Assembly: GCF_019279795.1 (NCBI RefSeq)
Contig: NC_056725.1
Location: forward strand, 1,074,128,770-1,074,192,769
Reading direction: 5' to 3'
Source: Protopterus annectens
Taxonomy: Eukaryota; Chordata; Ceratodontiformes; Protopteridae
Length of the DNA: 64,000 bases
Below the pieces are notes generated by a model, which saw only the letters and a list, made by a program, of their open reading frames with translations, had not been told where the DNA came from and made no database searches. Shown here in pieces: positions 10,279 to 22,001 of the stretch; within the stretch, counting starts at the first letter, position 1, and every line of letters begins with the position of its first letter. The position numbers and the translations under genes are program-made.

Positions 10279-13200
10279 TTATAATTTGCTGCAGTCATTA
10301 TTCTCCAGTATTTCAGTTACTTTTTGCCATGCTACGTATAATGATGTAGTTCTTTCAGTTCTTCCTTTAATAGTGTTCATTTCCAATTGCAATACTGCTG
10401 ACACCATATTCATGAATTGCTTAAAAGTTGGAGAAGCTTTGGATTTCCAGTTTGATGTGTTCTTCCTTGCAAAAGCTAGGAGTGTCCATAAGATTACATA
10501 TTTTGTTTTTGGCACACAGTCGGGTACAGGTGCATTAACAAAATAATAGATTTGGAAATCTGGAATTTATCATTGAATACCATTTGCAGAAAATAATTTA
10601 TTTTATCCCAATATGGTTTAATCAAATGGCATTCGTAGAACATATGTTGCTAGTCTGCTTTTATTGATAAATCACATCTCCAGCAGCCAATATTTTTCTT
10701 AAACATAAGTTCCATTTTATGAGGGGTTACATAAGATCTGTGTATGAACTGCCATGTAAAAAAGTCTCCAATGTAATGAAAGTGATGTCTGCTTTGGAGA
10801 GAGAAGAATTAGTTTTTTATCTCTGTCATTTGGCACATGTCCATTAACTGATCTATAATAATTCCATATTTTGTCTTTATTATGCATTTTTATTTTTTGT
10901 TTGTTTTATAAATAGATGATAAGTATCCCTTTCCAGTAATGGGTTGATTCGTTAGTAATATTATATGTTCTATAAGGTTAGGAACATTTTGTCTTATTGA
11001 TGGTTGCATTGTTTCTTGTTTGCTTAATATATACTGTCTTAATTCTTGTACATGCAACCACGAACTATCTTCCATATTTAATTTCTGTTTAATCTGGTCT
11101 ATTGTCAGAGGTTTTCCAGAGTTTAGCAATTGATGCCAATATATTAATCCCTTTTCTTTAAGCATGTTGACTACTTCCATATTAAATGTTATTATATTAC
11201 CTTGTGTGTACGCTACTGGATATAAAAGAAATTACCATGATTTAATATCAGAATTGCTATTAATAAGATTTTGGAAAATTTTTAATGTATAAGTAATGTA
11301 TTTGGAACTTATATTTTTATTCTTATGTATCATCATATATTCCTTCATCAGCCATAGAAAATTGTTTGGTATGAAATCTGTATACTTATTTGCTACTACA
11401 AATCCTGATTTTAACCAGATTCTCTCATGAACTAGCTTCCATTTTGATGTATATTTTGTATTTAGCCATTATGATATTGTTTTAATAATGGATGAATGCA
11501 AATATATTTCTATGTCTGGTAAACCTATGCCACCTATATCCCAATCATCTAGATGATACTTCATAGCTATCCTTGGTTTTTTTGGATACCATAGGAATCT
11601 TACCATTAAATCATGTAATTGTTTTAGGTGCAATTTAGCTGGTGGCAAAGAACAAGCTTGTATGACATAAAGAATTTTTGGAAATATGATCATTTTAATT
11701 ATATAAAGCCTTTCTTCCATTGAAAAAAAGAATTTATTCCATCTTTGTATTAGATTTTTAATATTATTTAAGGTCTCTTTATAATTTGTTTCAATTGTAG
11801 TATCTAGGTTGTTAGTTATTATAATTCCCAAGTATTTAATTATATCATCGGTAGAGATATATTTATGGTATTTTTTATTTAGATCTTTTTATTAGTATTT
11901 ATAAGCAATACATTTGTTTTGTTCTCATTAAATTTAAGACTTGAAAAGTTTTGAAAGTTTTGAATTGAGTCCCATAATGCTTTTAAACTGCTATTATTAT
12001 TTTTAAGGTAATTAAAATATCATCAGCAAAAAGTTGAATTTTAAGCTCTAGGCTGTTGTCTAGTTGTATTCCTTCAATATTTTTATCCATACGTATATTA
12101 TTTGCTAAGGGTTCAATGACTAGCACAAACAATAATGGAGAAAAAGGGCAGCCTTGTTTTGTGCCCTTAGTTATTTTAATAGATTTAGACAGACAAGATC
12201 CCAGTTTTATATAAGCCAATGATTTTTCATATAATGATTTTATTAACAAAGTGAAGTTGTTTGAGAAGCCATATTCTTCTAAAACTAACCACAGATAATC
12301 CCAGTTCACTGAATCAAATGCGCTATTTATGTCTAAGCTAATAACATTCATTTTGTTTTTTGCGACATTTATATAATCAATTAAGGAAAGAATTCTTTTA
12401 ATGTTGTCATAAGTGTTCCTATCTTTTATAAAACCTGTTTGATCCTCCTCTATCAAAAGTGGTAGTAATTGTTTTATTCGAGCAGCATGTATTGCCATAA
12501 AAATTTATAATCTATATTAAGAAGTGAAATGGGTCTGTATGATGAACATTCACTGGGATCTTTATTTTGTTTCAGAATTGGTGATATTAATGTGTACTTC
12601 CAAGAAGGAGGAATGTCTTTACCATTTTTAACTGATGTAAAGACATTCAATAACAACAGCAAAGCCTCATTTGATAGTAATTTAAACATTTCTGGGGTGA
12701 TATTATCTATACCTGGAGTTTTGTTTAATTTTAGCTTATTTACTTCAGCTTTAAGTTCTGTCATTGTTATTTGTTTATCTATTAGTTGTACCTGCTCCTC
12801 TAATAACCTAACTTTAACATTGTTTTTGAGAAAAGCTTTCAATGCTGAATGTGTTTCTGTTTTCTCATTTTGATTATTAAGTTTATGAAAAAATAGCCTA
12901 AAAGCTTCTAGTATTCCTTCTAAATCAGATACTTTCTTTTTGGTTTCTATATTATCTATTTCCTTGATTTGATTTGTTTTAATAATCTTTTTAGTCCTAT
13001 TTGCTATTCTTCGTTGGTTTTTAGGGTTCATTGAATAGTAACATAGTTTAATTTTTTCTAAGTTGATCATTGTTTTGTGGTGTAGCGTCTCTGAGTATTT
13101 TTAATTAGTATTTTCTAGTTCTTTTATTAAGTTGGTGTTTCCATTTTGAATATCAAGCTTTAAATTGTCTACTTTTGACTGTAATTCCATTAATTCCTTA

Positions 13201-14139
13201 TTCCACTCTCTTTGTTTATTTTTATACCATCCCACTGCTCTTCCATATAGGTATGCTTTCAATGCATCCCATATATATATTTCAGATACATCTTTTGTAA
13301 GATTGATATCTAGGAATGTTTGTGTCTCTTTAATATAAAATTCCTTAAAATCTTTGAGATTTGTTATGTAAGATGGTATTCTTGTTACTGATATCCTTCT
13401 CTATGAAACATAAGTCTATCTCAAACGTTATGGTCCGAAAATGGACATGAAATTGTCTTGACTTTATTTAATTTAGAGGTTAAATCCTTTGTTATGTACA
13501 CTCTATCTATTCTAGAGTATGTATTATGTATATGGGAAAAATGTGTAAAGAATAGTGAATCTGGGATAGCATACTCATTTATGTCAACTATATTAAAAGT
13601 TTCAACAAACTCAGATAACAACTTTGTTAAAGGTGATCTCTTACGTGTAGTTTTAGTATTTCCGTCAGTTTCTTTTTTAATGCAATTGAAATCACCAGCT
13701 ATGATTAAATTGCCTTTGGTATATTGTACAATGTCTTCTAAGTGTTGTTTGGCCACTCTAACACCTAGTCCTGGTATCCAATAAATATTCACTAATGTAT
13801 ATATCATTTCATTGATAGATATTGTCACTAGACAAAACATTCCTGCGTTGTCATGGAATGTGTTTATGATTTTAGGCATTAAAGTAGTGTTTTTCCACAA
13901 AATTGCTACTCCCCTTCACTTCTGATTATAGGTGGAACTTACTGGTATTGTATATTTTTTATTGTTTATTTTATTTATGTCTTCCTGTGTAAGTGTGTTT
14001 CCTGTAAAAATACTAGTTGCGCTTCACATAGCTTTAAATATCTATAAAGACTTCCCCTTTTGCAGCTATTATTTAAACCATTTACATTAAGAGATATACA
14101 TTTTGCAATTGGATTTATATTAGCTTTGCTTTTATCCAT
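10279..14139 (-). pseudogene. L1-a ORF2: APE endonuclease, reverse transcriptase and C-terminal zinc region
   Basis: Starting at the ATG at 14139 it reads 'ISLNVNGLNN' and 'AQLVFLQETHL' (endonuclease start), then 'LIIAGDFNCIKKETDG', 'SRIDRVYI' and 'CPFSDHNV' (catalytic boxes). The RT (about 13070-11983) shows 'KTPGIDNITPEMFK', 'YRPISLLNIDYK', 'LDINSAFDSVNW' (motif A), 'GTKQGCPFSPLLF' and 'QLFADDILI' (catalytic FADD intact). Downstream are 'DIGGIGLPDIEIY' (11470-11831), a CX2C...H...C knuckle near 10650 and the terminal 'QLEMNTIKGRTERTTSL' region (10279-10515). Frameshifts lie near 14000, 11950 and between the C-terminal blocks. Catalytic residues are kept, so decay is moderate. Confidence 0.9.
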
Positions 14140-14697
14140 ATTCATATACTCGTATCAATGTGTAGATGTGTGTACATGAAGAGAATGACTTGTTCTTTCT
14201 TCTTCCAACAGTATTACAATAGATTATAGACACCCAATAAAAGTAAATTACAAGATCATAACTGAGAACAATATGAGATAAACAACCACCAAACCCCTCC
14301 ATGAGAAAAAACATCTCATCCTTGAATGATCTAATCATTCAAGCGATCTCTCTAAGTCTGCATTTCAGCATCCTCCCCCGGCCCCGCCATATGGTAGTTT
14401 TATAATGAAAAGTATCTTATATATCTTTTAAGTATACATGCATCTGTCTTTACAGATTACTTAAATACAGTCTTTATCTATTGTTAATATTTTATAAAAC
14501 ACTAAGGCAACACAACTATACATAGATTTAATACTTAACTATTTGGTTTTGTTTAAATTGTAAAGGAAAATCTTTAATTTTGATATATCTTTTGTGCAGC
14601 AATAACAGTTATGCATCTTAAAAATAATATGCTTGCTGTCTATCTCCCTTATAGTGTGAGTGGCATTCATAGGTATCAAATTTATTGTAATGGTCTA

Positions 14698-14698
<1 letters not shown>

Positions 14699-14785
<87 letters not shown>

Positions 14786-14893
14786 CATATACATACATAC
14801 ATACATATATATACACATACATACATACACATACAGACACATATATATATATATATATATACACACGCATACATACATACATACATATATGCA
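14699..14893. repeat. TA/CATA microsatellite
   Basis: About 50 bp of pure TA is followed by interrupted TATACA and CATA runs. The long Tyr-Ile open frames it produces on both strands are low-complexity artefacts. Confidence 0.95.
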
Positions 14894-16083
14894 TACATAC
14901 ATAAAAAAAAATGTTAAGCATTATATGCATCAGTTAACCATGCCACAAGTTGATTAAATCAGAAAGTATCCGTAACAATTAATATAACGTTACATTTGTA
15001 TTGTCATTTATCAGTAATCTTATAGTTTTCTTTTAATTCAAAAAGTCATATTTTAGTGGTATGAATGCTACTAATTTGTTTTTGGCATTGGTATTATATA
15101 GTTTAGAACTATATTTCTTAGCAATTCCTAAATATTTATTAGTGCCACTGGCATATTTCATTGCTAGTGTACCACATATGTCATATGTCAAATAGCAATT
15201 CATACTCCTTATGATATTACAGGATTTATCTGCAGCGTTATAACTGTAAGGTTGGAAAATATGAGAAACAAACTAGGCTTTAAATATGCTATAACACAAT
15301 TGTTTGGTACTTATTACTCTCAACTCTTCTACATACACAGGAAAAGATAACCTTATATGACCATCAACCATTTTCCTTCATTTTTCTCTTCATCCTTCTA
15401 TTCTCCATTTTTAATAACTATTTGTTTCTATTGTGGCTTCTTTAAATTTAGTGAGGGTACTCCATATCATATTATAGATAATATACAACGTTCAAACAGA
15501 GAACATGCCCGATATAGAGACATATTCTCAACTCAAGTGGTCCACACCATATATTTATAACACTGCAGTCAGAAATATACTAATGAATATGCAATAACTA
15601 GCAGCTTTGCAGCATGTGTGTGTCTCTAACAAGTACATACCTATAGGATATTTAAAAAGAATAGATAGCATGTTCTTGTTTCATAATTAACAAATGCACA
15701 CAGCCTGGTATTTACTTTCATAGACAGAAATTAGACCTGTTACTTATATGCATATCAGGTACCAACAGCAATATGTTAGTAAATGCCTATGCTATTCAAA
15801 TCATATTTTAATGCTGATTGATATGAGATGTAGCTGACAATGGCTTTAGCGTTTGTGATGTTATATAATATATATTCAGTATTATAAGTAAACGTATGTT
15901 GCATGTCTATTTGCAATCTAAGGTTCAAGGCTGATCAATTTAGACATACAAGACAATCTCTTTAGCCTTGATTATATAATGGGAGTTACTGTGTCTCTAC
16001 ACAACCATACATTTTCAGTGAGGATGTTCAATATTAATATAACTTGCCTTTAATAAAAGCATACTTATAATTCAGCAGTTCTT

Positions 16084-16086
<3 letters not shown>

Positions 16087-16152
<66 letters not shown>
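16087..16152. repeat. TA microsatellite
   Basis: A pure TA dinucleotide run inside the spacer of L1-a. Confidence 0.95.
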
Positions 16153-16153
<1 letters not shown>

Positions 16154-17493
16154 CAAAATCATAAGCAAGTCTGAGATTTTTTCTTGCTCATTACTGCTTA
16201 ATGATTGTGCTACTTGAACAATTTAATATTTACAGAGTATCTTGATAATTAAACAGCAACTCCTTTTTACCCTTAAAATGCCTAATAACACATAGCTACA
16301 TTCATGAACCTTAATTGACTTACTATCCTTAAGGTTGAGTACACTAGCTGCAGTGTGTTTACAAATATGTTATATAGTTCCAGTCAAGGACTTAAATATA
16401 TTACATTTTTATAAAATTAAGTTAAATTATAGTAATTTACGTGGGTGATCTTATTAGAAAAGATTATAGTAAAGTCTGTATGTGTTAAATATTCATACAG
16501 TTTCTTCCAAATGATATACTTCTTTTTAAGCTTTGTGTGCTGTTTATGTGTGCAATTCAAAATGAATAACAAATATTACAATATAATAAAATGTCATGTA
16601 TGTGTTGTTACCTTCTAAATTCATTAGGTACTTCAGTATACTTTTAATATTTGTTAAAACTGTAAAAGCACTTTGCCATCTCATAAATAGTGTGCTGGTT
16701 ACTTTAAGTAGCTTAGGAGCTGACACCACACCCATACTGTCTTGTTTTAGTGCTGACATCACTCATGACTGTTTACTTTTATTTTGTGCTGTTAGAAGGT
16801 TTAACACACTGTAATGGATTCTAACTGAAGAACCTTCATTCAGGGGTGGTAAAATAAGAGTTCCCAGCTCGTGACCATGGCAGGAAGACAAAAACAAAGT
16901 AAGTGAAGTTTTTAGGGCTTTTTTTAAAATGAACACCAGCTCATTAAACTTCTATTAGTTTTCTTAACGTTAAGGGCAGATATGCAAGCCAAACAGTTGT
17001 TTGTTAGTCAAAAAGGCACTTTTAGCATCAAAGAATAGATAATTGCTTTTTAAGGCACTTTTTGACAGTTATTACTATCAGTTTTTATATATTATTATGT
17101 GTATTAAATACATCAGTTTAGATATTTCATGCAGCTTAGTGTAAATAATATAAAAAGGAATCATGCTCATTTAAACACACCACATTAATATGTCAGTGTA
17201 AATACATCATATTCTATACTAGCAGTAAAAGACAGGTAATTTATAAATGAACTATCTAAACATCATTTAGAGTTAGAAAACTCATGACTGTAAGTATTTA
17301 CACTGTAATAGAGAAAGATATGTTACCTTGCTTTCTTTAGGGTTGTTTCCTTTGGTTATAAAATGTCCTGCTTATTTTGTATTTATATTGTTTCAAAAAC
17401 TGACACATATGTAAAGCATGAATGCTTTCAAAGAACGTTTTTGCCTTTCAGAGCAAACAGAAGACAATAATGTTTGTGTTTTTCATATGTCTT

Positions 17494-18385
17494 TTATCTT
17501 TTCTTCTTCTTGTCAGCAGTGCTCCATTCATTTTTTTCTGAGTGACGCTTAACCCCAAATTGGGAGAAATCCATTTCTTCCACATTATCCAAGGTTTTAT
17601 TAGCTGAAAGATAAGAAACTGTTGCTTGCAGAGTGTCAAAAGTTTTACGATCTTCAGTAAAAAATATTTTTATTCTTGCAGGGAACAGCAAGTGGACTTT
17701 AAGTTGTCTTTTTTTCAATTCCTTTATCAGAGGGAGACATTCTTTTCTTGCAGTTATAACTCCAGCAGAATAATCATTATCAAATCTGATTATGTTGTCT
17801 TTGTAATTAACTGGAGAAGTTGACCATGCTGTTTTTAAAATAAGTTCCTTGTCCTGTGATGAAAAAAACTTTTCTATTATTGATCTCGGGTGATTTTTTG
17901 ATTTGATGGTTGATGAAGCAGCTCTTAAGGATCTGTGGGCTCTTTCAATTCCATAAGAAAGAGCTTCAGGCAATTTTAAAACTTCTGTTAACCAGGTAGT
18001 AAGAAAAGTCACCATGTTATCTCCCTCTGTTTTCTCTGGTAGCCCATAGATGCGAAGGTTATTTCATCTGGGCCTGTTCTCTAGATCCTCTATTTTATTT
18101 TGTAATGAAGCATTTTTGTTGTGATAAAAAATGTAGCTGAAGATCTTGTTCTAAAAGTCTGCCCTCAGTATCATTTAAGGATCTCTCTATGTCAGCTATT
18201 TGAGACTTCTGTTGTGTCATTATTTCTTGTAGTTGCTGTATTTGTTTTATAGATCTCTCCTCAAAAGTGTCCAGTTTGGTATTCATTTTGTCAAATTTCA
18301 CTGACAAGTCTTGTATAGCATTTAATAAAGACTGTATCTCCTTTTTTGTCATCTGGTCCTGTGTGGTATGCTTAGAAAAGCTCAT
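17494..18385 (-). pseudogene. L1-a ORF1 (coiled coil, RRM, C-terminal domain)
   Basis: From the ATG at 18385 the first 90 codons are heptad-rich ('LLNAIQDLSVKFDKMNTKLDTFEER'), fitting the trimerising coiled coil of L1 ORF1p. The RRM starts with 'DLENRPR' and 'NNLRIYGLPEKTEGDN' (about 18070-18020), crossing one stop. It continues in an open 173-codon stretch with 'YGIERAHRSLRAAS', the diagnostic IERAHR box. It then reaches 'VHLLFPARIKIFF' and 'KTFDTLQATVSYL', the C-terminal domain. ORF1p binds L1 RNA and acts as a chaperone in the RNP. Length is close to the family norm. One internal stop near 18060 breaks it. Confidence 0.9.
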
Positions 18386-18608
18386 TTTCAGTAGATTCAG
18401 ATACCTTCCTTCTTGTTTTTGACAGGAAAAATAATGTTTAAAGCCAAATTTTTTGCACTGTAGACGTCTAGTGATATTAGTAGAAGTAATACAACAAAAT
18501 AGGTTTGTCTACAATATCTAGTTTTTAAAAATTCCTGTCAGAAATATCTTTTGAGTGCAGAGCTGAGAAAAGATGCTGCCAACCAGTCTACATCCTTGCC
18601 ACGCCCCC
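18386..18608 (-). other. L1-a 5' leader
   Basis: A short untranslated leader lies between the element's G-rich 5' end at 18608 and the ORF1 start. Its immediate abutment to the right TSD shows that the copy is not 5' truncated. No promoter motif is identifiable by eye. Confidence 0.65.
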
Positions 18609-18624
18609 GGGCTCAACATATTCT
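18609..18624. repeat. Right target-site duplication of L1-a
   Basis: A second copy of GGGCTCAACATATTCT, identical to 10060-10075. Joining the PLE text across the two copies restores the RT reading through 'GAQHIL' into 'KDSWHCLQRL'. Confidence 0.93.
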
Positions 18625-19285
18625 AAAGGACTCTTGGCATTGCTTGCAAAGGCTTAGTAATTTACAAAAAGAAGACATTGAATGGTCTTTCTTAACTATT
18701 GATGTAGTTAACTTATTTACAGTTATACCCCAAGATGAAGGAATAAATTATTTTACTGAAAGTTTAGTAAAGAGTAAGAGTTTAAGTAATGATAAAGTGA
18801 ATTTTCTAATATCTTGTATGGAGATAGTACTTAAGAATAATTATTTGACTTTTGAAGGAGAGATCTTCCATCAGATCTCAGGAGTGGCAATGGGGGCAAA
18901 GTGTGCCCCCAGTTTTGGCAATTTAGTTTTGCTCCATTGGGAGGAAGAGTTTGTCCTGAATTCTATGAATAAAGAAAAAAATGTATTACATAATCATTTT
19001 CTGGACGATGTTCTGATCATGTGGAAAGGAAGTGAAGAAGAAGCTATGTCCTTCATTGAATACCTTAATGCTACTAAGTTTTTCAGATTCACTAGTAAAT
19101 GGAATAATGAAACAATAGATTTTCTGGACATAACTTTAACTAAAACTGGTGATGTTGTTGAGAGTAAAATATATAGGAAGGAAACATACAGTAATTCCTT
19201 ATTACATTACCAAAGTTGTCATCCTAGTCACCAATGTAGAGGAATAGTGAATTGTGCAAATGGTAAGATTGTCCAGATTAATTAG
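18625..19285 (+). pseudogene. PLE-A reverse transcriptase palm and thumb
   Basis: This is a single open stretch of about 220 codons continuing the PLE RT after the L1 insertion. Motifs in order are 'FLTIDVVNLFTVIPQDEGI' (motif A), 'GVAMGAKCAPSFGNL' (motif B), 'HFLDDVLIMW' (motif C, with LDD in place of the usual YxDD), 'IDFLDITLTK' and 'RKETYSNSLLHYQSCHP' (typical PLE thumb motif). The last is followed by 'HQCRGIV', in place of the usual H-x-K-R region. It ends at a stop near 19285, before the linker. This segment is the best preserved RT among the PLEs here. Confidence 0.92.
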
Positions 19286-19328
19286 TGATAATAAAGTACT
19301 GGAAAAATAATTATATACATTAGTTGGG

Positions 19329-20130
19329 ATGTTTTTGGAAAGATGGTATCCCCTCAAATTGTTGACTGAAATACGTAAAGAGGTATTAAACAAGAGGGAC
19401 ACATTGTTTCCACCTATACTTAGGGTGAATAATACGGAAATTTTGAGGACATTAAAAAGAAAAAAATGTAATGATTTGAGAGCTTTAGTTTTAAAATACA
19501 ATAATCAGATGAAGGGGATAGAGGAACTAGTACACACAGCATGGGATGTTTGTCTTAGTTGGGAACTCAAAAATATGTTTGGTTATGTTCCCAAAATAGT
19601 GTATTCTAGGGGAAGAAATATTAAAGAATTTTTAGAACAACATGTCCCCAGAAATACAATATCAAAAATGAATAGATGTGGGACTTGTAGATATTGTAGA
19701 TTTATAAATGACGGACCTTATGTAAGTGTACAGGGTTTTAATAAAGACCATCCCATGCCCAGGTAAAGTAAATTGTAACACCCAAAGAGTGGTTTATTTA
19801 GCAACGTGTACCAACTGTAATGCATTTTACATTGGTAAGACTATCCGAAGGTTGAAAGACCGGATAGGTGAACACCTTAGGCCTATTAAGAATCATGATT
19901 CTCACAATGCTCTATATTCACATAGTATAGTTTGTGCAAACTTCAAGAGATTTTTATTTTTTGTCATAGATAGGGTTTGGTAAATGAAAGAGGAGGTGAT
20001 GTAAAACTAAAAGTGGAATTATTAGAATATAAATGGCAAGTTATGTTGAATGCAACAATGCCACCTGGATTGAATAATTTCATTTCACTACGACCCATTT
20101 TGAGACAAAGGGCATACATAATCTAGATAC
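19329..20130 (+). pseudogene. PLE-A linker and GIY-YIG endonuclease
   Basis: The linker (19329-19766) has the conserved 'PKIVYSRGRNIKEFL' and a Cys-rich 'RCGTCRYC' motif. After a frame change near 19760 the nuclease (to about 19983) reads 'RVVYLATCTNCNAFYIGKTIRRLKDRIGEHLRP'. These are the GIY-YIG-like pair (VVY...FYIG), the catalytic Arg in the KDR region and the downstream 'NALYSH'. A stop interrupts it near 19981. The C-terminal 'PPGLNNFISLRPI' follows near 20060-20110. In PLEs this nuclease makes the target nick. Here it is broken by one frameshift and one stop. Confidence 0.9.
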
Positions 20131-20200
20131 TATAAAGTGTATACAACAAAAGTTAATTCAGTGAACGAACATGGTCAAATTTGTGAATAGTATTATACAT

Positions 20201-20208
<8 letters not shown>

Positions 20209-20259
<51 letters not shown>
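20209..20259. repeat. TA microsatellite in the PLE-A 3' UTR
   Basis: A TA run between the nuclease and the terminal repeat of PLE-A. Confidence 0.95.
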
Positions 20260-20261
<2 letters not shown>

Positions 20262-20423
20262 GGGAGGGCATTTATTTATTTATTTAGTGTGTGTTTTGTA
20301 TGTAATTTGCATTCAATTTGATATATGTTTTATTTAGATATGAGTGAAGGGATAGTATCTTTTTAAGATGGTTGTGTCTTAAATGTATAATTGGATGATT
20401 ACTGAGTGTATAAATATGGTCTG

Positions 20424-20544
20424 CTGATGAGCTACCACTCACTCTGATGACGCCATGTTTCAATGGTGAAAGCGCTTAGTGTGTGGAGCAATATTAAATG
20501 CTTCGGAAGTACACTAGTGGTCGTGGTTGTTTTATTTTATTAGT
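20424..20544 (+). ncRNA. Hammerhead-like core in the PLE-A terminal repeat
   Basis: CTGATGA at 20444-20450 is followed by a hairpin (GCCAT/ATGGT around GTTTCA) and GAAA at 20468-20471, the arrangement of a hammerhead ribozyme core. An extra CTGATGA lies at 20424-20430. Downstream, 'CTAGTGGT' at 20514-20521 could supply the NUH cleavage site and pair with 'ACCAC' at 20434-20438, though with a small offset. Hammerhead motifs in PLE terminal repeats are established knowledge; activity here is unproven and the stem has a G-T pair. Confidence 0.6.
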
Positions 20545-20560
20545 TAACTACAGAGAATAT
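20545..20560. repeat. Right target-site duplication of PLE-A
   Basis: A second copy of TAACTACAGAGAATAT, identical to 8710-8725. Confidence 0.9.
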
Positions 20561-21769
20561 GTCACTAGAGATAAAGCTCTCACATAGAAATACTCCTAAT
20601 GTTAATAAGGTAGTCAGTGGTACACACACCGCACCCATCACACAAAATCCAAATCACCATGAGCTGAGGCACTGACATGTAATCTACATAAATCAAATCA
20701 CAAACACCTTGTAGAAAAAGTCTAGATAACAAACACCATCAGCAGCCCCATGTGCACTCTGAAAACAACACACATAGCACATAGAGCAACTTGTCATGGA
20801 GGAACAACCTATAAGACAATAAGTCATATTAACACACGATCCAACATTCTAGTCATCGTTGACTTCATGCAAATGAGGAGCTGTTATTGAATCCCACACT
20901 GACACAAATGTTCTCCAAGAGGGGCTGACACAGACATAAAAGTTGTTGTCAGAGCCATAAGCTCACTAAATACCAAGAAATGCACAATACTGTCCTTTGG
21001 GAAGTCATCCACCCCTGGCAACTATTGTTTTGTCAGCACACCTCGAACAGTTGACAGAGTAGACAAGACTTATAGACACAGTTAGTGATCTACCCTTTAC
21101 CTGTCATGTGTCTGTAATATTGTGGACATCATTTTATGTTGTGCAACCTATAAACAAAGGTATGGCATGTAAATCCAAGGAAGCCATTGTTCCACTGTAA
21201 TCAACATTCAACAGACCTACAATTGGTGCAATGCCACCTTTGGTATGTAACTAGCCAGGCATATCTGACAACTGTTAACATCAACAAAGGTTCCTCAGTA
21301 AAGCACTATGTGGTGTACTTAACATGTCCTAGGCAGACCACGTAAAGGCCCTATCCATTTAGTCTGTCTTTTATATGCTTTGGAGGGAAGGTGTATGCTT
21401 GCCATACAGGGTAGTGTCAGATCCCACTCTGGATCTCTTGCATATCCATGAATCAAGTAGCACCAGAATTATCTCTTCTACAGACTTGCACCTTGCAGTC
21501 ATATATAAAGGGCATGCTGGAGAGACAGGTATGTTACCCAGAGACTACATCCTATATGGAACAGGCTCCACATTTCCACCCTAATGCAAATCAAGTGCAA
21601 GTTACACAACTGGATGAGGAACAGGACATTCATACCTGCTTGTGGATCAATGTCTACAATGGACACAGGGAAACTATAGATGGTTCATCCCAAACACCCC
21701 GGCTTGTAGATGTTTTAGCTCACCAAATCCTGTTTGCACTTATCAGTGGTATCAGACCTTGACAGTGTT
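20561..21769. other. Interval with no recognised gene; first part may be remaining CR1-1 leader
   Basis: Directly after the PLE-A TSD a weak similarity to the CR1-2 leader repeat near 34455-34500 suggests that the CR1-1 leader continues for a short distance. Beyond that I recognise nothing. Open frames of 69 and 104 codons around 21375-21762 overlap each other and carry no motif. Confidence 0.4.
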
Positions 21770-21842
21770 TAGAGATGCATGGCTTGGCTTAAAGAAGCCC
21801 TTGTGTTTGTTAGGCTACTAAACACATGAACCTATGAACCCC
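21770..21842 (+). mobile_element. CR1-like 3' end fragment
   Basis: The stretch 'cttggcttaaagaagccctt ... aggctactaaacacatgaacctatgaacc' resembles the 3' ends at 49993-50053 and 58765-58816. It finishes in the CTATGAAC-type octamer. The 5' limit is unclear because the upstream sequence cannot be aligned by eye. It is a truncated plus-strand copy of a diverged CR1 subfamily. Confidence 0.55.
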
Positions 21843-21933
21843 AGAGCCTATACTGTGTTACCTTTTTGATGACATTTGTCTTGTGTGCTGACATTCAATT
21901 CTGTGCTCTGACGTTGATGGGTTGATTGTAGAT

Positions 21934-22001
21934 GTGTACCCATAGGTGTGTCCTACACCTATGGGTACACACCTATGGGTACACATAGGTGTGTCCTACA
22001 C
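21934..22001. repeat. Strong hairpin with a repeated arm
   Basis: GTGTACCCATAGGTGT at 21934-21949 is the perfect 16-bp reverse complement of 21955-21970, with a 5-base loop GTCCT. The right arm occurs again at 21969-21984. The motif 'ataggtgtgtcctacac' at 21942-21958 is repeated at 21985-22001. The cluster probably arose by palindrome-mediated duplication. No associated gene is evident. Confidence 0.9.

Larger units (their letters stand above)
14140..17493. other. Unexplained AT-rich spacer between L1-a ORFs
   Basis: About 3.35 kb lies between the end of ORF1 and the start of ORF2 of L1-a. It contains two long TA microsatellites (14699-14893 and 16087-16152) and otherwise only short open frames without motifs. 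The L1 ORF spacer is usually short, so this is probably an additional insertion or a microsatellite-expanded relic. I could not find its ends or a duplication flanking it. Confidence 0.6.
10076..18608 (-). mobile_element. L1-a: L1/Tx1-like LINE inserted in PLE-A
   Basis: This is an 8.5-kb minus-strand LINE with a perfect 16-bp TSD. Its 3' end is a T-run at 10076-10089 (the poly(A) tail) and its 5' end is the G-rich 'GGGGGCGTGGC' at 18608-18598, a usual L1 leader start. It has ORF1 (17494-18385) and ORF2 (10279-14139), each with a few stops. About 3.3 kb of AT-rich DNA separates them, far more than in typical L1s. The end-to-end structure shows it inserted as a full-length copy after PLE-A. 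Confidence 0.93.
8726..20544 (+). mobile_element. PLE-A: Penelope-like element interrupted by L1-a
   Basis: This is a plus-strand Penelope-like retroelement flanked by a perfect 16-bp TSD. In order it has an inverted copy of its own 3' end (8753-8844), an N-terminal coding region, reverse transcriptase, a Cys-rich linker, a GIY-YIG endonuclease and a 3' terminal repeat (20400-20544). An 8.5-kb L1 splits the RT between 10075 and 18625. Without the L1 and one TSD copy the PLE is about 3.3 kb, normal for the group. All coding parts contain stops. PLE RTs are the relatives of telomerase RT. Confidence 0.92.

Noticed and set aside
14611..14930. Long Tyr/Ile/Thr-rich open frames on both strands
   Set aside because: They are translations of a TA/CATA microsatellite and have no protein character.
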